DNA of 64,000 bases from Anaerostipes sp. (lineage in GTDB: Bacteria > Bacillota > Clostridia > Lachnospirales > Lachnospiraceae): contig NZ_JAGZSD010000002.1 in the NCBI RefSeq assembly GCF_018381315.1, positions 186,001-250,000 on the forward strand. Reading direction: 5' to 3'. Each line of letters starts with the position of its first letter. Within the stretch, counting starts at the first letter, position 1. A model generated the notes under the pieces. The model saw nothing but the letters and a program-made list of their open reading frames with translations. It searched no databases and had not been told where the DNA came from. The translations under genes and the position numbers were made by a program. Shown here piece after piece: positions 18,161 to 27,210 of the stretch.

Positions 18161-19423
18161 ATGGCGGATTATGAAGAAGCAAGAAATTATTTGGACCATG
18201 TGACAGGTTTCGCTAAAAAAACAGCCTTATCCAATGTACAATGGATTCTGGATGTTTTGGGAAACCCGGAAAAGGAGCTGTCCTTTATTCATGTGGCCGG
18301 GACGAACGGCAAGGGTTCGGTCTGCGCGTTTCTGGATTCCATTCTCACTGGTGCAGGGAAGAAGACCGGACGGTTCACTTCCCCGCATTTAGTCCGCATA
18401 GAAGAAAGGATACAGTTTTGCGGCAGAGAGATTTCCAAAATAAGATTTGCACAAGTTTTTACGGAAGTAAAAGAAGCTGTCAGCCAGGCTGTGAAGGAAG
18501 GAGCGGCACATCCATCCTTTTTTGAATTTTTGTTTTTGATGTCCGTCGTCTTTTTTAAGGAAGAAGAAGCAGAAATATGCATCATGGAGACAGGAATGGG
18601 CGGAAGACACGATGCAACCAATGTCATTATGCCTGAAGTTTCTATTCTCACTGCAGTGAGTCTTGATCACCAGGAGTTCCTGGGAGATACTCTGGAATTG
18701 ATCGCCGGAGAGAAAGCAGGGATCATAAAACCAAAGGTTCCGGTGATCTGTCTGGAACAGAAACCGGAAGTTATGGAGGTATTTCAGGCGGAGGCAGAGC
18801 GGCAGAAATCAGAATTCCTAACAATTTCGAAAGATAATCTTATTTTTTCTGAAAAAAGCTGCGATTATATTGATTTTTTTAAAAAGAGTGCGTATGATAA
18901 AAAGAGTAAATGCCTGAAATTAGGCCTTTTCGGCGATTTCCAGTATGAAAATGCTGCACTTGCAGCGGCAGCAGTTCATCTGCTGTTTCCGGAAATCAGC
19001 AGGCGGGATGTGTTCTGCGGTCTTGCTTCTGCTTCTTTAACAGGCAGGATGGAAGAAGTAAGTCCGGGGATTTATATTGACGGAGGGCATAATCTCCAAG
19101 CGGCGGAGGCATTCTGCCATACATTGGACAGTTACTTTCCGCAGAGGAAGCTTATAGTATTTGCCCCTTCCCACAGACAGGAAGAGGAAGGGATCCTGAA
19201 GCTTCTTAAGAAAGTTAAAAATGTAGAAGGAATCTTAAAGGTTCCGGTTGAGAACCGGAAAATACCGGATGATGATTTCATAAAGGCATATAAAACAATG
19301 ATTCAAAAGTCGGAGGAAGGGATTCTCTGCTTTTGCATCGGCTCTTTTTATTTAGCTGGTAAGGTAAAAAATTATATGGAGGAAGAAAATGATCAATTAC
19401 AGAGAAGAATTAAAGAAGTTTGA
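18161..19423 (+). CDS. folC: Folylpolyglutamate synthase / dihydrofolate synthase
   Basis: This Mur-ligase-family enzyme adds glutamate to folates. It has the P-loop HVAGTNGKGSVCAFLDS, the folate-specific SPHLVRIEERIQ, ETGMGGRHDATN, and SLDHQEFLGDT with KAGIIKP. The length of about 420 residues fits FolC. ATG 18161 is used here; an in-frame TTG at 18149 lies 4 bases after GGAG and would add four residues while overlapping valS, and the choice is not certain. A 47-codon gene overlaps its 3' end. Confidence 0.93.
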   Translation: MADYEEARNYLDHVTGFAKKTALSNVQWILDVLGNPEKELSFIHVAGTNGKGSVCAFLDSILTGAGKKTGRFTSPHLVRIEERIQFCGREISKIRFAQVFTEVKEAVSQAVKEGAAHPSFFEFLFLMSVVFFKEEEAEICIMETGMGGRHDATNVIMPEVSILTAVSLDHQEFLGDTLELIAGEKAGIIKPKVPVICLEQKPEVMEVFQAEAERQKSEFLTISKDNLIFSEKSCDYIDFFKKSAYDKKSKCLKLGLFGDFQYENAALAAAAVHLLFPEISRRDVFCGLASASLTGRMEEVSPGIYIDGGHNLQAAEAFCHTLDSYFPQRKLIVFAPSHRQEEEGILKLLKKVKNVEGILKVPVENRKIPDDDFIKAYKTMIQKSEEGILCFCIGSFYLAGKVKNYMEEENDQLQRRIKEV

Positions 19424-19532
19424 ACCTTGCTTAGATGTGGATCAGGCAGAAGATGCCATTTACAGCGATGATTTAAAAGATGTAGAGGATCTGATCAACG
19501 AAATCAAAGAAGACATAGAAGAAGAGAAATAG
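19389..19532 (+). CDS. Small acidic protein, unknown
   Basis: This is a 47-residue ORF overlapping the end of folC by 35 bases in another frame. It has a good ribosome binding site (GGAGGAAGAAA directly before the ATG) and ends 13 bases before the next start. The product begins MINYREELKKFEPCLDVDQA and ends with an acidic helix (IKEDIEEEK). I have a recollection of similar small proteins beside folC in Lachnospiraceae but no function. Site, operon position and charge pattern support a real gene. Confidence 0.65.
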   Translation: MINYREELKKFEPCLDVDQAEDAIYSDDLKDVEDLINEIKEDIEEEK

Positions 19533-19545
19533 TTAGGTGGCGGAT

Positions 19546-20874
19546 ATGAAGAGTAAGGAAAAGATTAAAAACAGTTCCAAATACTACTACAACCTTGGAT
19601 TAGAAAAAGCCAACACCAACGATCTGACCGGGGCTGTAAAGAACCTGAAAACTGCATTATTTTATAATAAGAATGACATGAACGCCAGAAATCTTCTGGG
19701 GCTGGTCTATTATCAGATGGGGGATATTGTCCCGGCATTGAGCCAGTGGGTCATCAGCAGCAACCTGAAAAAGGATGACAATGCGGCTATTGATTATCTG
19801 AAGGATGTGCAGGAGAACCCGGTACAGCTGGATACAGTCAACCAGGTGATTAAAAAATACAATCAGGCTCTTGTTTATGCAAAGCAGGAAAATGAAGATC
19901 TTGCTATGATCCAGCTGAAAAATGTTGTATCAATGATGCCCAATTTTGTCAACGCACAGCTTCTGATTGCCCTGCTTTCCATCAAAGATGAAAAGTACCA
20001 GGATGCACAGAAGGCATTAAAAAAGGTTTTGGAAATTGACTGCAAGAATCCAAGGGCACTTGAGTATCTTCAGGAGACAGAGTCTCTCATGAAGCCGGCA
20101 GACATCAAGGCCGAAGACGGAAGTACAGAGAAAGCGGAAGGACAGAAGAAAAGTCTGAGCAGCGTCATTAATAAATACGAGGAGCTGCCTTCTAACCGCC
20201 ATCGGATGATTTATATGGTGGGTGGAATTGTGATCGGAGTACTTGTCTCCATGGTACTTTTATATCCGAGCATCAAAAAGGCATCCGGCTACAAGTATAC
20301 ATCTAAGATTGAGAATTACAAGGAACAGCTGCTGGCAAAGGAAACTCAGCTTAAGAGTAATGAAAAAGACATCAAAGAGGCAAAGGCGGCTGAGGCAAAG
20401 GCGAAAAAGGAATTAAAAGAGTTTGTGGGAGACAGCAAGACAGAAGGGATCTACGATTCACTTTTGACTGCGATGCAGTATTATGGTGACCGTCAGTATA
20501 CAGAATCTGCGGATGCCCTGCTGAATATTGACCGGGATAAATTAGGCTCTAAGAAGATGAAAGAGATCTATGATGACCTGGAGCAGAAGGTGTATCCATA
20601 TGCGGCTACAGGCCTTTATAACAAGGGAATCAGCGCATACAACCAGGGCAACTACAAAGATGCCATCAGTACTCTCAAAAAGGCAATCAAGGTAAAAGAC
20701 ACCAACGTGGGATCTTATTTCTATCTGGCAAGATCTTACGAAAAGAACGGTGACAAAGAGAAAGCCATAAAAGCGTACGAGGATGTAATCAAGAAGTTCC
20801 CGGGCACAAACAGTGCAAGAAATTCACAGACTTACCTGGATCAATTACAGAATAAAAAGGCGAAAAATCTTTAA
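19546..20874 (+). CDS. TPR-repeat membrane protein
   Basis: This protein of about 442 residues has TPR motifs in the N-terminal part (YYNLGLEKANTNDLTGAVKN, ARNLLGLVYYQMGDIVPALS, ALLSIKDEKYQDAQKALKK), one membrane span near 221-243, an alanine/lysine-rich coiled coil at about 255-295 (KEAKAAEAKAKKEL), and C-terminal TPRs (YNKGISAYNQGNYKDAIS, YFYLARSYEKNGDKEKAIK). It is probably a type II-like protein with one TPR domain in the cytoplasm and one outside. ATG 19546 has AGGTGG 5 bases upstream; a GTG at 19537 is an alternative. The partner is unknown. A strong terminator follows, before the SpoIIA operon. Confidence 0.85.
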   Translation: MKSKEKIKNSSKYYYNLGLEKANTNDLTGAVKNLKTALFYNKNDMNARNLLGLVYYQMGDIVPALSQWVISSNLKKDDNAAIDYLKDVQENPVQLDTVNQVIKKYNQALVYAKQENEDLAMIQLKNVVSMMPNFVNAQLLIALLSIKDEKYQDAQKALKKVLEIDCKNPRALEYLQETESLMKPADIKAEDGSTEKAEGQKKSLSSVINKYEELPSNRHRMIYMVGGIVIGVLVSMVLLYPSIKKASGYKYTSKIENYKEQLLAKETQLKSNEKDIKEAKAAEAKAKKELKEFVGDSKTEGIYDSLLTAMQYYGDRQYTESADALLNIDRDKLGSKKMKEIYDDLEQKVYPYAATGLYNKGISAYNQGNYKDAISTLKKAIKVKDTNVGSYFYLARSYEKNGDKEKAIKAYEDVIKKFPGTNSARNSQTYLDQLQNKKAKNL

Positions 20875-20901
20875 ACAGCTGAAAAGAAACTGATAAGACA
20901 C

Positions 20902-20961
20902 GAAAGAGAAATATATCCGGAAGACAGCAGAGCTTCCGGTGTATTTCTCTTTCATTTTTTT
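20902..20961 (+). terminator. Intrinsic terminator just upstream of spoIIAA
   Basis: A long imperfect stem pairs GAAAGAGAAATA (20902-20913) and CCGGAAG (20917-20923) with CTTCCGG (20933-20939) and TATTTCTCTTTC (20942-20953), followed by ATTTTTTT. The spoIIAA ribosome binding site begins right after the T-run. Confidence 0.8.
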
Positions 20962-20980
20962 ATAAGGAGTGAGGAAGCGT

Positions 20981-21286
20981 ATGGCAACAGAATATCAGGT
21001 TGAAAACAGGACACTGTATGTAAGGCTGGACGGTGAGCTGGATCATCATTTGGCAGAACGGGTCAGGCATAAATGCGATGTGATCCTGAAATCATATCCG
21101 ATCAAGGACATAGAATTTGACTTTAAAAATACCGGATTCATGGACAGTTCAGGGGTAGGTATGATCCTTGGGAGGTACAAGCAGCTGAAGCCTTTGGGAG
21201 GCACAGTAAGCGTAGTAAATGTCAATGACGTAGTGAAACGGATCGTACACATGGCAGGTCTGCACAAGATCATCAATGAACGATAG
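20981..21286 (+). CDS. spoIIAA: Anti-sigma F factor antagonist SpoIIAA
   Basis: This 101-residue STAS-domain protein, when unphosphorylated, binds SpoIIAB and frees sigma F in the forespore. The phosphoacceptor serine region is clear in NTGFMDSSGVGMILGRYK. ATG 20981 is chosen: GAGGAAG lies just upstream, while an earlier GTG at 20969 sits inside the ribosome binding site. It heads the canonical spoIIAA-spoIIAB-sigF operon. In Bacillus the operon is driven by sigma H and Spo0A; no convincing sites were found in the very short gap after the terminator. Confidence 0.95.
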   Translation: MATEYQVENRTLYVRLDGELDHHLAERVRHKCDVILKSYPIKDIEFDFKNTGFMDSSGVGMILGRYKQLKPLGGTVSVVNVNDVVKRIVHMAGLHKIINER

Positions 21287-21305
21287 GCGATAGGGAGGAT
21301 AAGGA

Positions 21306-21719
21306 ATGATACATTTAGAATTCAACAGCGAATCAGAGAACGAAGGGATCGCAAGGGTGCTGGCTGCAACTTATATGATGAAATTTGATCCGACCATGGA
21401 GGAAATGGCAGATGTGAAAACAGCGGTTTCTGAGGCTGTGACCAACTGTATTGTCCACGGGTACGACGATGACCAGGGGAAGATCAGCATGGATATATCA
21501 AATGAAGGAAATATACTGAAAATTATTATTGAAGATTTTGGTGTGGGAATTCCGGACGTGAAGCAGGCTATGGAGCCAATGTACACAACAAAACCGGACG
21601 AAGAACGGACAGGCATGGGGTTTTCCTTTATGGAGGCGTTCATGGATAAAGTTCAGGTCACTTCTCAATCCGGGAAAGGCACCAAAGTCGTCATGGAAAA
21701 GAAAGTGACTGGGAAATAG
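21306..21719 (+). CDS. spoIIAB: Anti-sigma F factor / serine kinase SpoIIAB
   Basis: This 137-residue GHKL-fold kinase holds sigma F inactive and phosphorylates SpoIIAA. The N-box is KTAVSEAVTNCIVHGY, the G1 box EDFGVGIPD and the G2 box TGMGFSFM, all intact. The length matches Bacillus and Clostridium orthologues. It starts 19 bases after spoIIAA with GGGAGGATAAGG upstream, and sigF follows after 9 bases. Confidence 0.95.
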   Translation: MIHLEFNSESENEGIARVLAATYMMKFDPTMEEMADVKTAVSEAVTNCIVHGYDDDQGKISMDISNEGNILKIIIEDFGVGIPDVKQAMEPMYTTKPDEERTGMGFSFMEAFMDKVQVTSQSGKGTKVVMEKKVTGK

Positions 21720-21728
21720 GCCTTTTAT

Positions 21729-22454
21729 ATGGACGAGACTAGAGAGTTATTAAAGCTTACGAAAGAAGGAGATCAGGATGCAAGAGAGAAAATAGTGCTT
21801 GACAATATGGGTCTGATCTGGAGCGTGGTAAAGCGTTTTACCGGGAGGGGACATGAGCCCGAGGATCTGTTCCAGATTGGCAGCATCGGGCTTTTAAAAG
21901 CTGTGGACAAGTTTGACTTGTCCTATGATGTGAAATTTTCTACTTATGCGGTGCCTATGATCACAGGAGAGATCAAACGGTTTTTAAGGGATGACGGAAT
22001 GATTAAGGTCAGCCGGTCATTAAAGGAGATCGCATACCAGGTGCGGCAGGCAGGGGAAGCCTTTGCCATGAAGCATAACAGAGAGGCAACCATCGATGAA
22101 CTGTCCAGAGAGACTAAGATCGCCAGAGATGAGATTGTGGTAGCTTTGGAAGCAAATAAGGATGTGGAATCCATTTATCAGTCGACTTATCAGAGTGATG
22201 ACAGCCAGGTGCTTCTGGTGGACAAGCTGCCGGGAGAAGAGAATGAGTCAGAGACAGTAATCAATCATGTGATGCTGGAAGAACTCATGGACTCTTTGTC
22301 CGGAGATGAGAAAGAGCTGATTACAATGAGGTATTTCCAGGGGAAAACACAGCAGGAGATTGCCAGAAAGCTTTCTATTTCCCAGGTTCAGGTTTCAAGA
22401 TTGGAGAAGAAGATTTTGCTCCGCATGCGAAAACAAATTCTTGGACATAGTTGA
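21729..22454 (+). CDS. sigF: RNA polymerase sporulation sigma factor SigF
   Basis: This 241-residue sigma-70-family factor directs early forespore transcription. Region 2 is visible in LDNMGLIWSVVKRFTGRGHEPEDLFQIGSI in pieces (EDLFQIGSIGLLKAVDKFD, KFSTYAVPMITGEIKRFLRDD), and region 4 as YFQGKTQQEIARKLSISQVQVSRLEK. The MIKVSRSLKE segment and length fit SigF rather than SigE or SigG, and the two upstream regulators settle it. A palindromic terminator follows at 22475-22494. Confidence 0.95.
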   Translation: MDETRELLKLTKEGDQDAREKIVLDNMGLIWSVVKRFTGRGHEPEDLFQIGSIGLLKAVDKFDLSYDVKFSTYAVPMITGEIKRFLRDDGMIKVSRSLKEIAYQVRQAGEAFAMKHNREATIDELSRETKIARDEIVVALEANKDVESIYQSTYQSDDSQVLLVDKLPGEENESETVINHVMLEELMDSLSGDEKELITMRYFQGKTQQEIARKLSISQVQVSRLEKKILLRMRKQILGHS

Positions 22455-22474
22455 AAAATGTGTTAGTATAATCT

Positions 22475-22494
22475 AAGAGGGAAATTTCCCTCTT
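22475..22494 (+). terminator. Hairpin after the SpoIIA operon
   Basis: AAGAGGGAAATTTCCCTCTT is a perfect 20-base palindrome followed by ATGATTACAATT. It lacks a clean T-run, so termination strength is uncertain. Confidence 0.55.
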
Positions 22495-22567
22495 ATGATT
22501 ACAATTCTGTAGGGATCGGTCAAATTACAGGTCATCGGATACATCATCCATTTTCCCGCACTGAAAA

Positions 22568-22596
22568 TTGCAATTTGAATCAAAATAAGTTATAGT
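22568..22596 (+). promoter_or_regulatory. Promoter of rho
   Basis: TTGCAA (22568-22573) and TATAGT (22591-22596) are 17 bases apart, about 25 bases upstream of the rho ribosome binding site. Confidence 0.65.
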
Positions 22597-22626
22597 ATTG
22601 TGCTTTTAAACAAAGGAGAATATTCT

Positions 22627-23970
22627 ATGGTATATGAATCTATGTCTTTGCTTGAGCTTCGGCAGACGGCGAAAGAAAAGAATCTCAAAGGTATCAGCAG
22701 CCTGAAAAAGCAGGAACTGATTGAATATTTAAAAAATTATGACAGCGGACATAAACAGAGTGAGGCAGAACCTGAAAAGAAGGATGAACCTCCAAAAGAG
22801 GCAAAGCAGGAACGGGTGCCCAGGGATATCAAAAGCCTGGACAGCGGAAAAAAAGCCAACGGAATCCTGGAAGTGCTGCCGGACGGATATGGGTTTATCC
22901 GCTGTGAAAACTATCTCCCGGGGGAGAATGACATCTATGTATCTCCGACTCAGATCCGCAGGTTTAATTTAAAGTCCGGGGATATTTTATGCGGTGCAAT
23001 CCGTGTAAAAAGCCAGAACGAGAAATTCGGGGCGCTGCTGTTTGTTGAATCAGTCAATGGATACCACCCTGAGGCAGCAGCCAGGCGGAAGCATTTTGAA
23101 GATTTGACGCCGATTTTTCCGAATCAAAGGCTGAGGCTGGAGACAGAGCGGGCAACGATTCCGATGCGTATGGTAGATCTTCTGTCACCGGTAGGAAAAG
23201 GGCAGAGGGGGATGATCGTATCGCCTCCAAAGACCGGCAAGACAACACTGCTAAAACAGATGGCCCAGAGCATCAGCCAAAACTATAAAGATATAAAGCT
23301 GATCGTACTGCTGATCGATGAGCGCCCGGAAGAGGTAACAGATTTTAAAGAGTCTGTGGAAGGCCAGAATGTGGAAGTTATTTATTCTACATTTGACGAA
23401 CTCCCGGATCACCATAAGAGAGTATCAGAGATGGTGCTGGAGAGGGCAAAACGCCTTGTAGAACATAAAGAAGATGTGGTGATTCTTTTAGACAGCATCA
23501 CAAGGCTGGCCAGAGCATATAACCTTACGGTGCCGCCAAGCGGAAGGACTTTGACCGGAGGGCTGGATCCGGCTGCACTGCATATGCCCAAGAGGTTTTT
23601 CGGAGCCGCCAGAAATATGCGGGAAGGCGGAAGCCTGACGATCCTTGCCACCGCTTTGGTAGAGACAGGAAGCAAGATGGACGATGTGATATTTGAGGAA
23701 TTCAAGGGAACCGGAAACATGGAACTTGTGCTGAGCCGCCATCTTTCAGAACGCAGGATTTTCCCGGCAGTGGATATTGCAAAGTCGGGTACAAGGCGGG
23801 ATGATCTGCTGCTTTCCAAGGATGAACAGTCTGTGGTCAGTGCACTTCATAAAGAATTGTCCGGAAGCCGGTCCGATGAGTTCTTTGAGCAGACACTGAA
23901 TATGTTCAAGCGGTCAAAAAATAACCGGGAATTTATTGAATTTGCAAAGAAATCTCTGCTGAGAAAATAA
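22627..23970 (+). CDS. rho: Transcription termination factor Rho
   Basis: This 447-residue hexameric RNA helicase ends transcription at unstructured C-rich RNA. An N-terminal Rho-N helix-extension domain (MSLLELRQTAKEKNLKGIS) is followed by a short charged linker, the cold-shock-like RNA-binding domain (GILEVLPDGYGFIRCENYL) and the RecA-like core: SPPKTGKTTLLKQ for Walker A, VVILLDSITR for Walker B and a Q-loop/R-loop region. ATG 22627 has AAGGAG 8 bases upstream; the earlier in-frame start overlaps that site. rpmE follows under its own promoter, the usual Clostridia order. Confidence 0.97.
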   Translation: MVYESMSLLELRQTAKEKNLKGISSLKKQELIEYLKNYDSGHKQSEAEPEKKDEPPKEAKQERVPRDIKSLDSGKKANGILEVLPDGYGFIRCENYLPGENDIYVSPTQIRRFNLKSGDILCGAIRVKSQNEKFGALLFVESVNGYHPEAAARRKHFEDLTPIFPNQRLRLETERATIPMRMVDLLSPVGKGQRGMIVSPPKTGKTTLLKQMAQSISQNYKDIKLIVLLIDERPEEVTDFKESVEGQNVEVIYSTFDELPDHHKRVSEMVLERAKRLVEHKEDVVILLDSITRLARAYNLTVPPSGRTLTGGLDPAALHMPKRFFGAARNMREGGSLTILATALVETGSKMDDVIFEEFKGTGNMELVLSRHLSERRIFPAVDIAKSGTRRDDLLLSKDEQSVVSALHKELSGSRSDEFFEQTLNMFKRSKNNREFIEFAKKSLLRK

Positions 23971-23982
23971 GCGAAAAAATAT

Positions 23983-24011
23983 TTGCATTGTGACGGATGC
24001 TGTGATATAAT
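23983..24011 (+). promoter_or_regulatory. Promoter of rpmE
   Basis: TTGCAT (23983-23988) and a consensus TATAAT (24006-24011) are 17 bases apart. The remaining leader (24018-24079) could hold an L31 autoregulatory structure, as known in Firmicutes, but I cannot confirm a fold. Confidence 0.75.
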
Positions 24012-24079
24012 GAGAAAGCTGTTTAAGAATAAACAAAAGGAATGTTTAAGATAAACTAAGATCAAAGAGGTGAAGAAAC

Positions 24080-24280
24080 ATGCGCGAAGGAATCCATCCA
24101 GAATACCATCAGGCAAAGGTAGTTTGCAACTGCGGTAACGAATTTGTAACAGGTTCTACAAAGGAAGATATCCACGTTGAAATCTGTTCTAAGTGTCATT
24201 CTTTTTACACTGGACAACAGAAAGCTACTCAAGCCCGCGGACGTATTGACAAGTTCAATCGTAAGTATGGTACTAAGTAG
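24080..24280 (+). CDS. rpmE: 50S ribosomal protein L31
   Basis: This 66-residue protein of the large subunit is the zinc-binding (C+) form: CNC at 16-18 and CSKC at 36-39 supply four cysteines. [16 protein letters not shown] is the classical L31 opening. The start has AGAGGTGAAGAAAC upstream. It lies between rho and DUF1385, a very conserved order in Firmicutes, and is followed by a hairpin terminator. Confidence 0.97.
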   Translation: MREGIHPEYHQAKVVCNCGNEFVTGSTKEDIHVEICSKCHSFYTGQQKATQARGRIDKFNRKYGTK

Positions 24281-24293
24281 AAAACGGGAAATG

Positions 24294-24326
24294 ATAGGTT
24301 GAGGTTGCGAAATCTCAGCCTATTTT
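24294..24326 (+). terminator. Terminator after rpmE
   Basis: ATAGGTTGAG (24294-24303) pairs with CTCAGCCTAT (24314-24323) with one G-U pair, followed by TTTTGTTG. Confidence 0.7.
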
Positions 24327-24362
24327 GTTGTATAAGAATTTAAAAGGAAGGACGGTCAGAAT

Positions 24363-25295
24363 ATGAAAGTAAGGATTGGCGGACAGGCAGTCATGGAAGG
24401 TGTCATGATGAAGAACGAGGACCGCTATGCAGTTTCCGTGAGAAGACCGGACGGAGAGATTGAGACGAAGATCGACCGTTATACGAGCATTTCCGATAAA
24501 TATCCGGTATTAAAACTTCCGATCCTGCGTGGAGTGGTAAACTTTGTGGAGTCTATGGTCGTCGGAATGAAAACCCTGACATACTCAGCAGACTTTATAG
24601 AAGAAGAGGAAGAAGAACCGTCCCGTCTGGAACAGTGGCTTACCCGCCATTTTTCCGAAAAGTGGGAGGGAGTCCTCATGGGCTGTATCGTTGCCCTGTC
24701 GTTTGCCATTGCCATCGGGCTGTTTATGGTGCTGCCTTATTTCCTGTCCAATATATTTGAACATTGGGGAATGGGCCGCGGGGTGGTTCTGCTGCTGGAG
24801 GGACTCATCCGTGTAGGTATATTTTTAGGGTATATTGTCCTCATATCCAGAATGAACGATATCCGCCGGGTATTTATGTATCATGGGGCGGAGCACAAAA
24901 CCATTAACTGTCTGGAGGCCGGAGAAGACCTGACGCCGGAAAATGTGAAAAAGCATTCCAGGCTGCACAAGAGATGCGGCACCAGCTTTCTGTTTTTCGT
25001 CATGATCATCAGCATCATCTTTTTCTTTTTTATCAGGGTTGATACAGTCTGGATGAAGGTGGTGTCAAGGCTGCTTCTGGTTCCGGTAATTGCAGGTGTT
25101 TCCTATGAATTCATCCGGCTTGCCGGAAATTCAGATAATCCGGTGATCACGCTGCTCAGCAAACCGGGTCTCTGTCTTCAGCTTTTGACCACGAAGGAGC
25201 CGGATGAGAGCATGATCGAGGTGGCGATCAAGTCTGTGGAAGGGGTTTTTGACTGGAAGGCATATTTGGAAAAGGAAAGGAACAAACGTGAATAG
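24363..25295 (+). CDS. DUF1385 membrane protein
   Basis: This 310-residue membrane protein of the DUF1385 family has the hallmark N-terminus IGGQAVMEGVMMKNEDRYAV and the conserved YHGAEHKTINCLEAGE followed by HKRCGTSFLFFVM. About four hydrophobic spans are visible near 105-130, 140-165, 215-235 and 240-255. The biochemical role is not established; Firmicutes carry it next to prmC and prfA as here. It overlaps prmC by 8 bases, so the genes form an operon. Confidence 0.9.
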   Translation: MKVRIGGQAVMEGVMMKNEDRYAVSVRRPDGEIETKIDRYTSISDKYPVLKLPILRGVVNFVESMVVGMKTLTYSADFIEEEEEEPSRLEQWLTRHFSEKWEGVLMGCIVALSFAIAIGLFMVLPYFLSNIFEHWGMGRGVVLLLEGLIRVGIFLGYIVLISRMNDIRRVFMYHGAEHKTINCLEAGEDLTPENVKKHSRLHKRCGTSFLFFVMIISIIFFFFIRVDTVWMKVVSRLLLVPVIAGVSYEFIRLAGNSDNPVITLLSKPGLCLQLLTTKEPDESMIEVAIKSVEGVFDWKAYLEKERNKRE

Positions 25296-26142
25296 GAAGA
25301 TTTGGGTTGCTTACGGTGCCCAAAAGCTCCGGGAAGCAGGAATTGACAACCCGGACGGAGAGGCATGGTATCTGTTTTCGCACAGTTTTTCGCTGAGCAG
25401 AGAGGATTATTTATTTTCTATGACTGCACCGGTGGAAGATGGGGAAGAATTAGAAAGATACAAAGCATTGCTGGACCGCAGGATTACGGAGAGGATCCCT
25501 CTTCAGTATCTGACCGGGACCCAGGATTTTATGGGATATACATTCCGGGTTACACCGGATGTACTCATACCAAGACAGGATACAGAGTGTGTCGTAGAGG
25601 CAGTGGCTGAGGGTGGGTATCCTCATGAGAGTATCCTCGACGTATGTACAGGCTCCGGCTGTATTGCCGTCAGTCTGTGCCTGATGCTGAAGCCAAAGAT
25701 CTGCATCGGAACAGATATTGATGAAAAGGCTTTAGAAATTGCAAAAGAGAATGGAAGAAGACTGGCTCCTATGGTAGAATTTATAAAGAGTGACCTTTTT
25801 TCCGGAGTAGACGGTTCTTATGACCTGATCATCTCCAATCCCCCTTATATCCCTACAAAAGAGTGTATGGAGCTGATGCCGGAGGTAAAAGATCACGAGC
25901 CTATGCTTGCGCTTGACGGCAAAGAGGACGGGCTCTATTTTTACCGTAAAATTGTGAGCGAAGCCCCGCAGTACTTAAACACAGGCGGTACTCTTGTGTT
26001 TGAGATCGGTTATGACCAGGGGGCGGCGGTAAAAACAATGATGGAGGAAACTGGTTTTTCCTCTGTGAAGATAAAGAAAGACTTGGCGGGCCTTGACCGG
26101 ATGGTGATCGGAACGCTGACAGAAGGAGAAGAAGATGTTTGA
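25288..26142 (+). CDS. prmC: Release factor glutamine methyltransferase PrmC
   Basis: This 284-residue SAM-dependent enzyme methylates the GGQ glutamine of release factors. The SAM-binding motif reads [16 protein letters not shown] and the catalytic motif [10 protein letters not shown]. The N-terminal helical domain ([19 protein letters not shown]) is typical. GTG 25288 is chosen, with AGGAAAGGAA just upstream and an 8-base overlap with DUF1385; the longer frame from 25249 has no site. Its substrate gene prfA starts 8 bases before its end. Confidence 0.94.
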   Translation: MNRKIWVAYGAQKLREAGIDNPDGEAWYLFSHSFSLSREDYLFSMTAPVEDGEELERYKALLDRRITERIPLQYLTGTQDFMGYTFRVTPDVLIPRQDTECVVEAVAEGGYPHESILDVCTGSGCIAVSLCLMLKPKICIGTDIDEKALEIAKENGRRLAPMVEFIKSDLFSGVDGSYDLIISNPPYIPTKECMELMPEVKDHEPMLALDGKEDGLYFYRKIVSEAPQYLNTGGTLVFEIGYDQGAAVKTMMEETGFSSVKIKKDLAGLDRMVIGTLTEGEEDV

Positions 26143-27208
26143 TAAATTAGAAAGTTTAGTAGAACGCCTGGACACCGTGCTCCAGCAGCTCAACGACCCG
26201 GATGTGGCCGGAGATCAGAACCGGTTCAGAGATCTGATGAAGGAGCAGAGTGACCTGGCTCCGATCGTAGAAAAGTATAAGGAATATGTACAGGAGAAGC
26301 AGAACATCGATGAGAGCCTGGAGCTTTTGGAAGAAGAATCTGACGAAGAGATGAGGGAGCTGGCAAAGGAAGAGCTTTCTGAGTCCAAGGCAAATGTGGA
26401 GCGCCTGGAAGAAGAACTTAAGATTCTTTTGATTCCCAAGGACCCAAACGATGACAAGAATATCATTGTGGAGATCCGTGCCGGAGCAGGCGGTGATGAA
26501 GCTGCCCTGTTTGCTGCAGATGTGGCACGTATGTACCGGAGCTATGCGGAAGGCCGCAGATGGAAGGTTGAGACACTGAGCTTTAATGAAAGCGGAATCG
26601 GAGGCTTTAAGGAGCTTGTATTTATGATCTCGGGACAGGGAGCTTACTCCAGATTCAAATACGAAAGCGGTGTCCACCGTGTGCAGAGAATTCCTGCTAC
26701 CGAGTCCGGAGGAAGAATCCATACATCCACTATCACTGTTGCCATTATGCCGGAAGTTGAGGACGTGGAAGTTGAAGTTGATTTAAATGACTGTAAGTTT
26801 GACGTGTTCCGTGCATCCGGAAACGGAGGACAGTGTGTCAATACGACAGATTCTGCGGTCCGGCTGACTCACCTTCCTACAGGAATCGTTGTATCCTGCC
26901 AGGATGAGAAGTCCCAGCTTAAGAATAAGGACAAGGCTTTAAAGGTACTCCGCTCCCGTCTGTATGAGCTGGAACAGCAGAAGGCCCACGACGCAGAAGC
27001 AGAAAAGAGAAAAAGCCAGGTAGGAACCGGTGACCGTTCTGAGAAGATCAGAACCTACAACTATCCTCAGGGCCGTGTGACGGATCACAGAATCAAGCTG
27101 ACCCTTCACAAGCTGGATTCAGTTATGAACGGAGACCTGGATGAGCTGATCGACAGTTTAACTGCTGCGGACCAGGCAGCCAAATTAAGTAATATGGAAG
27201 AAGAGTAG
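26135..27208 (+). CDS. prfA: Peptide chain release factor 1
   Basis: This 357-residue protein recognises UAA and UAG and releases the peptide. The GGQ motif is at 231-233 (SGNGGQCVN), and an RF1-type recognition region precedes it ([20 protein letters not shown]). The N-terminal helical domain is acidic and coiled. GAAGGAGAAGA precedes the ATG, and the gene overlaps prmC by 8 bases. Confidence 0.97.
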   Translation: MFDKLESLVERLDTVLQQLNDPDVAGDQNRFRDLMKEQSDLAPIVEKYKEYVQEKQNIDESLELLEEESDEEMRELAKEELSESKANVERLEEELKILLIPKDPNDDKNIIVEIRAGAGGDEAALFAADVARMYRSYAEGRRWKVETLSFNESGIGGFKELVFMISGQGAYSRFKYESGVHRVQRIPATESGGRIHTSTITVAIMPEVEDVEVEVDLNDCKFDVFRASGNGGQCVNTTDSAVRLTHLPTGIVVSCQDEKSQLKNKDKALKVLRSRLYELEQQKAHDAEAEKRKSQVGTGDRSEKIRTYNYPQGRVTDHRIKLTLHKLDSVMNGDLDELIDSLTAADQAAKLSNMEEE

Positions 27209-27210
27209 AT

